Assembly: GCA_030849075.1 (NCBI GenBank)
Contig: JASAOO010003554.1
Coordinates: forward strand, 1-64,000
Direction: 5' to 3'
DNA: 64,000 nt
DNA from: Zelonia costaricensis
Taxonomy: Eukaryota; Euglenozoa; Kinetoplastea; Trypanosomatida; Trypanosomatidae
The number at the start of each line of letters is the position of its first letter. The first letter of the stretch is position 1. Positions 1 through 9,535 of the stretch are shown piece after piece. The notes under the pieces were generated by a model that made no database searches, had not been told where the DNA came from, and was given only the letters and a program-made list of their open reading frames with translations. The position numbers were made by a program, and so were the translations under genes.

Positions 1-1840
1 CACGCAGGGACTACCACCGGTGGAGCTACCGCCTGTAGGACAGTGGCCACCCCACTTGAGAGACACGACGCCACTCGACACTGCGGCAGTGCGGGCAATG
101 CCTACAGCACGCAGTGGTACCAAGCATTTCCTGGAAGAGGCCCTCCGGTTCCTGAGCCCCAAAAGGTGCATCGGCTTACGTTCGTCACGCACGATCAAGA
201 CGACGGCACTCCCGATGGCGGACGTGACACGCGCAGTAGCGATGGGAAAGCTCGAACGCTGTGAGTGGCAACCGCGGCCTCCGGCGGCACGACGGCCACT
301 GCCTGAGGGCATGTGCGGCGTGAATGTGTTTGCGCATGCGGAGATGAAGGGACGTCGTCGTCTCATCACCGAACCGCACCTCAACGCTCTCATTGGCAAA
401 CACGAGCTGGCACGGATTGCCCAGCCGACGAGGTTGGAGCGACGACACGTATTACGGTATGCAAGGTATATGCTGCAGATCGACTTCGTGGCATTCTACG
501 ACTCCACACCCATTCCTGAGTGCCTCAGGGATAACTTTGTGTTCAGGGCGCGCGATCAGGCGCTCTACCGGTGCCGCACGCTTCCTACCGGAGCGCGATG
601 GAGTGTGGCGATTGCGCAAGCCGCCACATGGACCATCGCTGACATCGACACCCCGGTGACGGTGTACACCATAATTGACAACATCTTGGTGGCGGCACGC
701 GACGGTCAGGAGGGCGAGTTCATCTCGGCAGTGAGACGGATCTTGCAGCGCATCCGAGTGGCCAACCTGCTCACAACCCCGGAACGCGAGAGCCTGATGG
801 CGATGTCCGACGAAGATGTCCTATCGATGGCGGAGCTGAACACCACTTTCATCGGCGAGGAGTACCACTGGACCGGCACCCAGCGTGTCGTGCGGAACTC
901 CGTGAAGACGGTGGCGAAGCTCACTCTTTCTTTGCGCGCGGAACGATTCACATGTCGCTCTTTCGCGTCGGTGGCGTCGCTCGTGATGTACGCCGTACAC
1001 ACGACACGGATCAACCCGGCCGATGCATTCCACTTGCAAAACGCGTATCGTGCAGTATTTCGGTTGGTGGATCAGGGCTGGGACTGGGACGATGGAGTCC
1101 CGTATGTCGCGCCGAGCGTTCTCCAGTGTTTACGATCAGTCGGCGAGCGGCTGGTCGAGAACCCCTGGTGGACCATCGCGGAGCCGATCCATGCAACGTA
1201 CCAGGACGAAGACTACGATGCGATTTGCTACACGGATGCGTCAGCGGATGGCTGGGGAGCCGTAGTTCGGTACGCAGACGGCACAACCGACACATTCCAG
1301 CAACGGTGGATCACAGACTTGTTACCCCACCAAGGCTGGAAGCCTGACGAGCGTCCAACGCACCGTCCGGACCCGCTACCAAACGAGGAATGCTTCACGG
1401 CACGGCACTCAGCGCACGCGGAACCCCGGGCAGCGATGTTGGTCCTCCAATATCTGATTGCTCATGGGTTGGTGAGGCGGAAGGGACCGTGGCTGCGCCT
1501 TGCTCTGGTGACAGACCACCATGCTATCGTGTGGGCTCAACGCAAACACAATGGCTACGGTGGGCTCGGCCGAGGATACTGCCTGAACCGCCTCTACGCG
1601 TACGTCATGGACCTCTTCAACGCGGAGGCGACGCAAGTCGTGTTTTTCTACCTCGCCGGACCCCAAAACCCTGCCGATGGATTGTCGAGGAACTTTCCAG
1701 CAGATGACGGCAACACGGGGGTCACGCGCGGCAAGGCAGACGACTTGGCGGTACCAGCACTGCGCTGCACATGGTCGCAGCTGTGCGAGCCACCGGACGA
1801 GACGCGAGGAACGACGACGAGGGGCAACACCCCACAGTGA
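1..1840 (+). mobile_element. TATE/VIPER-like (DIRS-type) retroelement, reverse transcriptase-RNase H ORF, 5' part outside window
   Basis: The frame is open from the left edge to a TGA at 1838-1840. The first candidate start inside the window is a GTG at 20, so the true N-terminus almost certainly lies upstream. The central part reads as a reverse transcriptase: a motif A-like segment QIDFVAFYD (about 474-500), a motif B-like LPTGARWSVA (about 580-610) and a motif C-like TIIDNILVA (about 668-694). An RNase H domain follows, with the four acidic positions YTDAS (about 1228), AEPRAA (about 1418), VTDHH (about 1508) and NPADGLSR (about 1666). The NPADGLSR ending and the RT-RH order are typical of tyrosine-recombinase elements (DIRS, VIPER, TATE) in trypanosomatids. 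The recombinase would lie upstream and is not seen. No frameshift or internal stop is present, so this part could be functional. It faces the host genes. Naming it TATE rather than VIPER is inference. Confidence 0.75.
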
Positions 1841-2385
1841 ACGACGGGTTCCGATGACGCACCCCCAGACGAAGGGGACGGAGCACCACACCGGTCCTCC
1901 AGCCCTCCCTACACCTTGATGCTTGCCGTAGGGAATGACAAACCGGCATGTCGGGAGTGGAGGGGGTACAAAATACCCGACTACGGGGAAGAGCAAGCAC
2001 CTGGAAACACCACCAGAGGTGAAGGCCTAACCTACTGGTAGGGGCGCAGCACGTCGGACGGCGGGCACACCGGGAAGCAGACCATGCGACCCGAAACAGA
2101 AGCCTCCGTGCCAGCCTCACGACTTCCGTTGGGGAACAAACGCTCCGACTGAACGCGCACACAAACCACATTGCCAGGGGGCAGACCGTGCAAAGACGAA
2201 GACGTGGATCAACACACAAGAAGGGCAGCTACGGGGGACGAGGTCTGGTCCTGGCCAAAAGTACGCTCAAGGGATGTAAACGAGACACGCGAGCGCAGCG
2301 AAGCGACGTCGATGTTCACTCCCGAAATGTGTGAGAGGCTGGAATGCGCATGCGTTTAGCAGGAGCCCAGCCGTGACCACCACGT

Positions 2386-2424
2386 TCTTCACTCCCTTCT
2401 CCCCAATCTCTCTCTCCTACTCAG
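2386..2424 (+). promoter_or_regulatory. Candidate trans-splice acceptor (pyrimidine tract plus AG) on plus strand
   Basis: A nearly pure C/T tract of about 35 bases ends in CTCAG, with AG at 2423-2424. In trypanosomatids this layout marks a spliced-leader acceptor. No plus-strand gene follows, so it may belong to the retroelement end or be a relic. It sits almost exactly where strand composition changes. Confidence 0.3.
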
Positions 2425-2892
2425 TTGCTCGACAGTAACGTACGAGTCGGCGAGCTCGTCAGTTTCGTTACGCCCCCTTCGCGACACTGGAAAAACAAAA
2501 AGGGGGACATACGCAAGGTGCGGCAAGAGGGGAGTGCGAGAGTGGTTGAGGGGCGCACGGTGCTGCTGCACGTCACAGGCAGCGTCAAGAGGAGCGGACG
2601 GAGGCGTAAGTGAGAGTGCGTGTGGGGTGGGAGGGGGGGGGGGCGATGGCCCCGCCAGCACCAGCGCCACCGCAGCAGCGGCAGACGGCGACAGAAGAGG
2701 CCCGGAGTGTGGGGAGGGGGGGGGTCCAGCGAATCGATCGCCGCCGCTCCCCAACCGCACACACGCGCCCGCACGTAGGCAACGCCGAACGCGTCACAAG
2801 CTCTACCACCCAACACGCACGTCCACGCGTTGTCACCCTCTCGCCTTTCTGCGAGCAGTTCAAACGAATTCTAAGCAGAGCATCACACAACG

Positions 2893-2914
2893 GTGTGTGT
2901 GTGTGTGTGTGTGT
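2893..2914. repeat. (GT)11 microsatellite
   Basis: Perfect dinucleotide run in the convergent interval. Confidence 0.9.
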
Positions 2915-3366
2915 GCGTCCGTGCACGCGGCAGAGGGGCAGCGAGCAGAGGTGGGGGTGGGGAGAAAGCACCCGAGATCCGAGCAAACGATAATGCCGGT
3001 TCTGGTCGCAAGTGAGAGTTGTGGCCCATGTGGCTTGCGCGCTTGTGAGTGAAAGAGGGGGGTTGATGAGACGCCGGGAACGTTGAGTGTGTGTGTGAGT
3101 GTGTGAAAGACATTGACGGGTTGTCGTGTTGGGTCCTCCTCCGACGCGCTGCACGCATGGGCGTGCGTGCCGGTGTCCTCGGCATTGGCTCTGCTGCGCC
3201 CGCTGCCTCCATTTTAGGCTTGCGCCCTCGCTGCAGCACGCAGCGACGCGGCTGTGGAGGCGTGTCCTGATGCGCCAAGTCTTGCTTGTAGTGCACGCGC
3301 CGGTGTGGCGTCGCGCAGCACTTGAGGGACAGCACCGAGGCCTTCACCGCCACAGGTCGCCCAAAA

Positions 3367-3421
3367 CGCGACCCGGTCGCGGCCGGCTCCGGCCACGCCA
3401 CACGGCGTGGCACTTCGAAGT
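3367..3421. repeat. Cluster of four adjacent inverted repeats
   Basis: Four short inverted repeats abut or overlap. They are a 6-bp stem with a 3-base loop (3367-3381), a 5-bp stem with a 4-base loop (3381-3394), an 8-bp perfect stem GCCACGCC/GGCGTGGC with loop ACAC (3392-3411), and a 10-bp palindrome ACTTCGAAGT (3412-3421). The GTGTGGCG at 3303-3310 can also pair with 3397-3404. Whether they fold as RNA is unknown. Confidence 0.55.
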
Positions 3422-3930
3422 TCGGAATCGAAACGGAGAAAAAGTACGGAGAATCGGGCGCGCAAACGGGGAGGGGGACGCGCCTCGGCCTTGCCGCCCT
3501 CCCCGTTCAGCCACGCCCATCTCCCTGGCACCAACAGTAATAGCAAATGCAGCCAAAGTGGGAGGAGGCCGCAAGAAGACGCGGACGGAGCTTCTCCACG
3601 CGAGACACGGGAGGAGTGGGCGGAGTGGGCACACGGCGCGATGTGCCAAGCGGCGGCCCCGTCCAGATCGGGCCGTGTCCGCCGCCCCTGCCTGCCCACC
3701 CCCCCCACCTCTACGTGAGTGAAACGACCGAGGCGAAGGACAGAGGAGATAAAACGGAGGAAAAATGCGTCGTCGGTACGCGCCGTCGCTGCGCATCACG
3801 TGCCGCATGTGGTGCACGTGGGTGAGGGCGCTGCTCGGGCGGATGACGGGAAAGCACCAAGAGAAATGGTGGTGGAAGGAGAGGCAAATGCGCTCTTGTG
3901 ATGGCGGGCCTGACGCGCAACAAACACTTG

Positions 3931-3938
<8 letters not shown>

Positions 3939-3964
<26 letters not shown>
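3939..3964. repeat. (GT)13 microsatellite
   Basis: Perfect dinucleotide run in the convergent interval, preceded by an interrupted GT stretch. Confidence 0.9.
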
Positions 3965-3965
<1 letters not shown>

Positions 3966-5681
3966 CTGACGGGGGGAGGGGGCGGTGCTCTTTACTTTGC
4001 CGCTGCACCCCGCGGGGGTGTCGCGGACGACAGGGCGAAGAGCCAAGGAAAGGAGAAGGGCGAATTCGAGAGGGACATCAGGGAGAGTAACAACCCAAGG
4101 GCAAACGTAAAAGCACACACACACACATACACAGTCGGAGGGTGAGCGGGGGGTGGGTAATGATGGAGAAACGGAAGGGGGTGCATATCAGTGACGCGGC
4201 AGAGCCGTCCAACTGGAGGATGCAGCACACGCTCGGCGCGTCGGTCGGTTAGCAAGAAGAAGGGGGACGAGGTAGAAGGGGTAGAGCGAGGGTGCGGCAG
4301 AGCCAGGAGGCGACTCTTGGCAGGATGCGGAAGCAGGGCCGCGGCGGCGCGAGAAGGGCGGCAAGCCTTGACCAGGGGCGCGTCATGCGACGGTGAGGGA
4401 AGGAGGGGATGGGGTGGACTCGGTGGAGAGCCCGAGCCAAACGAACGGCACCCACCACGACCAGCACACGCACCCACGCAGACACCCCACGCCGGCCGGC
4501 ACCAATAAGGCGATGAGACGCAAAACAAACTTTTTGAAAAATGGCAAGGACACTAAAGGCGAAGTGGTATATGTGTGTCTGTGGGTGGGTGTGTGTCATC
4601 CGTCACTCGGCCATACACACACCCACACACACACACACACACACATAAATAAACAAAGAAGGTGACAGGCATGTGTGCGGGAGAAGCGAGGTAACGGTCA
4701 TATACGCAAAGGCACGCGGTTGCTGCATCTCTCACGCTCGTGCAGCGGTGCACTCATATGGCAGCACTCGAGACGAAGAAGGAAAAAAGACAGAAGAAAA
4801 GGTCAGGGCACGCGTGCGTTGCCCCGCACGCACGCACTCACAAACAAGCACGCGCACACGACGGGTGCGGTCTGCGCCGCCTTCGTCGGTGTTCTAGGAA
4901 AACAAAGATGGAAGAGAAGAGAGGGAGAGGGGGAGGGGGAGGGGGTTAGAGGAAAGCACGAAAGGGGGCCTTGAAGAGAAAAGGGCGAGACCACACAAAC
5001 GACGGAGCGCTCTTGGTCACCTGGATGACAGACACTTTTTGCGTTAACTTCGAAGAATGCAAAGCACAGCACGCGTGCAAGCGCGTGCGTTCAAGAGAGA
5101 TGAAGTGTACATCGCTTACCCTGACTGCGACTGTCGCCCCTGCGCCCTGCATCCGGCGCTCACCTCCCCATGGGGGGTGGAGGAGAGCAGCCGGCCAACC
5201 CCTCTCGCGCTACACACACACACACACGCGTGCGCGCCTGCTCGCTCGCCGCAGGCCGAACCGGCACACCTCACGAGGCCGCACTTCCACCTCGCGGCGG
5301 TCGGGCACTGGGGGGGTGGAAGACGGAAACGGAGAGTGGGGCAGGGGCGAGCGCCGAGCAGCTCAGCCGCGCTGTGAAGGCGGGCAGGCGCCGGAAAGGG
5401 GATCGTCGAGCCGAGAGCACAAGGAACAAAAAGAGCAGAGGCAGCAGCAGCGCACTGGCGACAAGCCTGTGTCCACCACCGTACACGCACACGCACGCAC
5501 GCCTGCAAACGTCGCCGCCATTCAGGCGCTTCACCGACGCTGACCCGAGCCGCGCGCTCGGCCCACCTCACGCGCCGGCTCAAGGGAAGGGCGGGGGGCA
5601 GCGGCGGATTGGCAAACACGCGCTTGTCGGTCTCGGCACTGAGATCCGATGCACGACGCACATCAAGATACGCGGCGGCCC

Positions 5682-7619
5682 TCACGCCACCACGAGGCCG
5701 ACAGCGGCGAGCACCAAGGCACAGGCCCACATCGCAGCCATCGGCATCCTTGTGCTGTCGCCCATCCCAACCGCGTAGCAAGTTTGCAGCACCGTCAGCG
5801 TCGCGTTGCCAGAGCACCTAGCACACACCAGCGCGGAGCCTGTCACACACACCTCGCACAGGGGGACGCCGCAGCTTGGGGCTGCAGTTGTGGTGGTGCT
5901 GCTGGACGTGGTCGATACCGGCGCCTTCGTCGTGCCGGTACCGCTTGGTGCCTGCGTCGTCGTGGTCGGTGCCTGCGTCGTCGTCGTGGTGGTGGTGCTC
6001 GTTGTCGGGCACGCGTTCGTGGTTGAGCAGCTTGACCCCTCGACCGTCGCATCAGCCGTGAGCTGCACCGGCGGGGACAGCCACGCGCTGGGCACACACC
6101 CGCAGAAGTCGTTGCTGTTGATGGCGACGTTGATCACGTGCATGCTGCCGTACACCGCAGGAATCGCGCCTGAGAGCGCGTTTTCGCTCACGTGGAAGGT
6201 CTGCAGGTTGGGCAGCGAGCTCCACGCCGTGGGCAGCGTGCCGCTGAGCTCGTTGACGTCAAGGTACAGGGTGACCAGCGCGTTCATGCCGCTCCACGCC
6301 GCGGGCAGCGTGCCCGTTAGCTGGTTGTTGTTCAGCGACAGACTCATCAGTGTCGTGAAGGCACTCCACTCAGTGGGCAGCGTGCCGCTGAGCCGGTTGG
6401 CATAGAGAAGCAGGCTCACAATGGAGCTCATGCCACTCCACGCACTGGGCAGCGTACCCGTCAGCTTGTTGTTGTTCAGGAATAGGGTCTGCAGGGCGGT
6501 CAGCGAGCCCCACGTGCTCGGCAGCGTGCCGCTGAGCTGATTGATGTTAAGGTATATCGTCGTCACCAGCTTCATGCTGCTCCACGCAGCCGGCAGCGTG
6601 CCGCTCAAGTGGTTGCTGTTCAGCGAGAGACTCGTTAACGCGGGAAACGAGGCCCACTGCGCGGGCAGCGTGCCGCTGAGCTGGTTGACGCCAAGGTTTA
6701 GCGCGCGCAGCGAGGCCATACCAATCCACGCCACGGGCAGCGTGCCCGTCAGCTGGTTGTTGTTCAGCGACAGATTCGTCAGCTTCGTCAAGGCACTCCA
6801 CGTGGCGGGCAGCGTGCCGTTGAGCTGGTTGAGATCGACGTAGAAGGTCTTCAAGGAGCTCATCCCGCTCCACGCTGCCGGCAGCGTTCCAGAGAACTGG
6901 TTCTGATCCAAGGACAGACTTGTCAGGGCGGACAAGGAGCCCCACTCCGCAGGCAGCGTGCCGTTCAGCTGGTTCATGTACAGGTACAGCTCCGTCATGG
7001 CGGTTAGCGACCTCCACGAGCTCGGCAGCGAGCCAGTCAGGAATTCACCGTTCAGGTGCACATTCTGAAGGTTCGTCAGCACCGACCACTCCGACGGCAG
7101 CGTGCCAGAGATCGCGTTCGCGTAGAGGGCGAGCACGCTCAGGGCGGTCATGCCGCTCCACTCCGCCGGCAGCGTGCCCGTCAGCGCGCCCTCCGACACC
7201 CAGACCTTCGTCAGCTGCGTGAGGCTGCCCCAGCTTGCCGGCAGCGTGCCCGTCAGGTTGGTGCCCACCAGGTCTGCTGAGATGCTGCTCATCACCACCT
7301 GCGTACTGTCCACCGTCGCGCCCAACTCCGGCAGCGAGGCGGGAGACACCGGCGGCTGCAGGTCGAGCGAGACGCCGGTGGAGGCGCACGTCACGTACTC
7401 CCAACTGCAGAAATCGGTGCCGGTCCACGCCGTGTCGAGGCCCCACGCAGCCGTCGCGAAGCCCTGCAGGAAAGCGAGCGTGTTGGACTGCTGGGCGGTG
7501 GTGTAGTCGGTGGTGCTCCACGCCACGGCGAGCTGCGGCGCAGCGGCGCTGGCAACAAGCAGCAGCAGCACCAGCAGCGCACACACCCGCCCGGCCCACC
7601 CGTTCGCGCAGGACACCAT
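5682..7619 (-). CDS. PSA/GP46-like leucine-rich-repeat surface antigen, probably GPI-anchored
   Basis: About 645 residues. The ATG at 7619 was chosen because it is followed at once by a signal peptide (MVSCANGWAG, then a Leu/Val/Ala-rich core); the longer frame adds only an Arg/Pro/Ser-rich leader. The mature part starts with a capping region (TTAQQSNTLAFLQGF, Cys residues). About 16-17 tandem LRRs of 24 residues follow, with the signature L-T/S-G-T-L-P-x-x-W, ending in a degenerate CGCVP repeat. Next come a Thr-rich mucin-like segment, a Cys-rich module (CGVPLCEVCVTG) and a hydrophobic tail suited to GPI attachment. This order matches the parasite surface antigen (PSA-2/GP46) family of Leishmania, in which members differ in LRR number. 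It is the last host gene before the retroelement. A strongly purine-rich plus strand at 7621-7680 and 7759-7792 offers splice-site pyrimidine tracts for its mRNA. Confidence 0.87.
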   Translation of the reverse strand: MVSCANGWAGRVCALLVLLLLVASAAAPQLAVAWSTTDYTTAQQSNTLAFLQGFATAAWGLDTAWTGTDFCSWEYVTCASTGVSLDLQPPVSPASLPELGATVDSTQVVMSSISADLVGTNLTGTLPASWGSLTQLTKVWVSEGALTGTLPAEWSGMTALSVLALYANAISGTLPSEWSVLTNLQNVHLNGEFLTGSLPSSWRSLTAMTELYLYMNQLNGTLPAEWGSLSALTSLSLDQNQFSGTLPAAWSGMSSLKTFYVDLNQLNGTLPATWSALTKLTNLSLNNNQLTGTLPVAWIGMASLRALNLGVNQLSGTLPAQWASFPALTSLSLNSNHLSGTLPAAWSSMKLVTTIYLNINQLSGTLPSTWGSLTALQTLFLNNNKLTGTLPSAWSGMSSIVSLLLYANRLSGTLPTEWSAFTTLMSLSLNNNQLTGTLPAAWSGMNALVTLYLDVNELSGTLPTAWSSLPNLQTFHVSENALSGAIPAVYGSMHVINVAINSNDFCGCVPSAWLSPPVQLTADATVEGSSCSTTNACPTTSTTTTTTTQAPTTTTQAPSGTGTTKAPVSTTSSSTTTTAAPSCGVPLCEVCVTGSALVCARCSGNATLTVLQTCYAVGMGDSTRMPMAAMWACALVLAAVGLVVA

Positions 7620-9535
7620 GGCGGAAAGGACAGTGGAGGATGGCGAGACCCGAGAAGATAGAGGGAGGAGGGGGAGGCGAATACGTCGTCTTATTGAAGG
7701 GGAAGTGGGTGTCTGCACGCGTGGGGACGCGACGTCGGGTGGGGTGGCGGGGGGTGCGGGTCAAGAAAGATAAAGAGAAAGGAAGAGAGCGCACACAAGA
7801 AAGAGAGGTGGACGGGGCGCCAGCCTACGAGAGCAGCCGTGAGCCGTGATGTGCTCAGAACTGGCCTGCGTGGGATCCTGCGGTCAGTGGGCAGATGGGG
7901 GACAGACAGAGGTCGACGCACGCGCGAGGGACAGCCGGATGGGCCTGTGATGTGGAAGCTGTTGGGGAAGCGGGGAGGGGTCTTGAGGGGCGGTGTGTGG
8001 TCGTGTCTGCTGAGGTGAGGGTCGAGCCTGGGTGGGCGCTTGCGGTCCTTTTGGAGGTTACTATAGTGAGGCACGCAGTTGAGGTTCATGAGGTGGTGGG
8101 CAGTGGCGCAAGGGGGGGGTGGGTGAGGGGGAGAGGNGGTGAGGGGGGAGGGAGGCAGGGAGTAGTGGAAGACGAAGGGTGAACGGAGGGGGGGGCGGGC
8201 GGGAGAGTCAACGGCACGTGGCTTGCGTCGTTCACTTGCCGCGCTCGTACGCTCCTGTGCCGCACGCTCGGCGGTGAGGAAGATGCGTAGGCGCGGCGGG
8301 CCGTGCGCAGAGGCGCCTGCGTCCGCGTCCGGGAAGGCAACGCCTCCGCGCAAGCCGTGCCGGCTCAGCTGTCCGCGGTGGTTCGTGTGGGCTTTGGTGG
8401 GTGCTGGTAGGTGGCCCTCTGCAGCCGTTCGCAGAGGAAGGCTCAGGAGAGCGGCAGCTGTTGCGGGGGGACGCTGGACGTCGTGGTAAGAGCCAGCACA
8501 GGTGGTGTTTGGAGGGGAGGCTGCGGTGACGAACGGGACTGTGCATACACCGTCGGGCGAGGAGGGCGGCAGAGGAGGAAGTGATCGCGGGGGGAGGGGG
8601 GGATAACATCGGCAGCGGTGATGCACCGAGAGGCGGGTGTTGTCCACGGGTGCGGGTGCGGCGCAAACCCCGCCCAAGTCGAGGTCGCTCGCTCTTCAGG
8701 GAATGCGCGACTCTGCGGTGTGACGTGGACACGATCGCTGTTGCGGCATCCGTGGCCGAGGTGCGCTCTGAGCCGGGGAGTGGCGATGCGTCCCGAGGGC
8801 GAGGGGGAAAGGGCGAAGCGTCACCCGCGAGCCAGCTGCTGTGACGCACCGAAGTAGTGCATGTGGCTCGTCGTATGCCCTGGGTGTGCGTGTGTGTGTC
8901 GATGCATTCAGCACTGCTTGTTTTAAAGGTCGACCTTAACACCACATGCACGTACGGAAGAGAGTCACCGCGACAGGCAAGAAAACGAACGCAAAGAGCG
9001 CCACAATAGAGTGGGTCAACAGGACACACGAAGGTTTGGGCGCGTCCGCGACGCGACACACACACAAACACACACACACACACACACACACGTACACCTA
9101 CACACGTACACATACACACGCGCATACGCGTGGCATCGAGCAACAAGCGACCCACCGGGGAGAGGTGGGGAGGGGAGGCTAACACGGACGGAACAGCGAG
9201 GAGACGCACTCAACGCCGAGGAGGACCCCCCCCTGATCAACAAAACAGGAGAAAAGGAAGACGGAGGGCGGCGAAAGGCACCAACGCACCCACAGTGAGC
9301 TTTCATCAAACGCGGTGCATCAGACCGCTTTATCCACAAACACTGACACACACACAGAGAGAGAGAAGAGTTAGGAGCACCAGACAGACAGAGGGCGTCG
9401 GGTCACCGTCCCCACCGCAACGACGTCGGGAGCAGCCCGGGCTGACCTCGTGCTGCTGCTGCAGCACCGCACACGTCCACCCCACAAAACAGCCTCCACA
9501 AGCAAACACACACACGCACACACACAAGCGACTCC
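7620..9535. other. Intergenic region with 5' UTR of surface antigen gene and 3' UTR of helicase gene
   Basis: No supported gene. It contains purine-rich tracts just upstream of the antigen start, a G-rich stretch with one undetermined base at 8137, a 12-bp palindrome AAGGTCGACCTT at 8926-8937, and a (CA)n run at 9069-9091 followed by interrupted CA/TACA repeats. Short frames here are Arg/His/Thr-rich repeat translations without domains. Confidence 0.6.
9069..9091. repeat. (CA)n microsatellite
   Basis: Perfect run flanked by interrupted CA/TACA repeats up to about 9120. Confidence 0.85.

Larger units (their letters stand above)
1841..5681. other. Convergent non-coding interval between retroelement and surface antigen gene
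   Basis: No convincing gene is seen. The first 500 bases are probably the 3' flank of the retroelement. From about 2430 rightwards the plus strand turns G/purine-rich, with poly-G near 2630 and 2715, as expected for the 3' UTR and downstream region of a minus-strand gene. It holds (GT)n runs at 2893-2914 and 3939-3964, (CA)n near 4624-4645 and 5213-5228, a pyrimidine tract at 2386-2424 and a cluster of inverted repeats at 3367-3421. The many short open frames here change frame within dinucleotide repeats and show no recognisable domain. Transcription from both sides would converge here. Confidence 0.6.

Noticed and set aside
2425..2613. 62-codon plus-strand frame directly after the acceptor-like AG
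   Set aside because: Begins with TTG, has no recognisable domain and runs into poly-G; position is suggestive but evidence is too weak to call a gene.
7691..8677. 328-codon minus-strand frame between antigen and helicase genes
   Set aside because: Crosses an undetermined base, is Pro/His/Arg-rich, and shows no domain or regular codon bias.
8926..8937. 12-bp palindrome AAGGTCGACCTT
   Set aside because: Single short palindrome without context; such sites are expected by chance in 64 kb.
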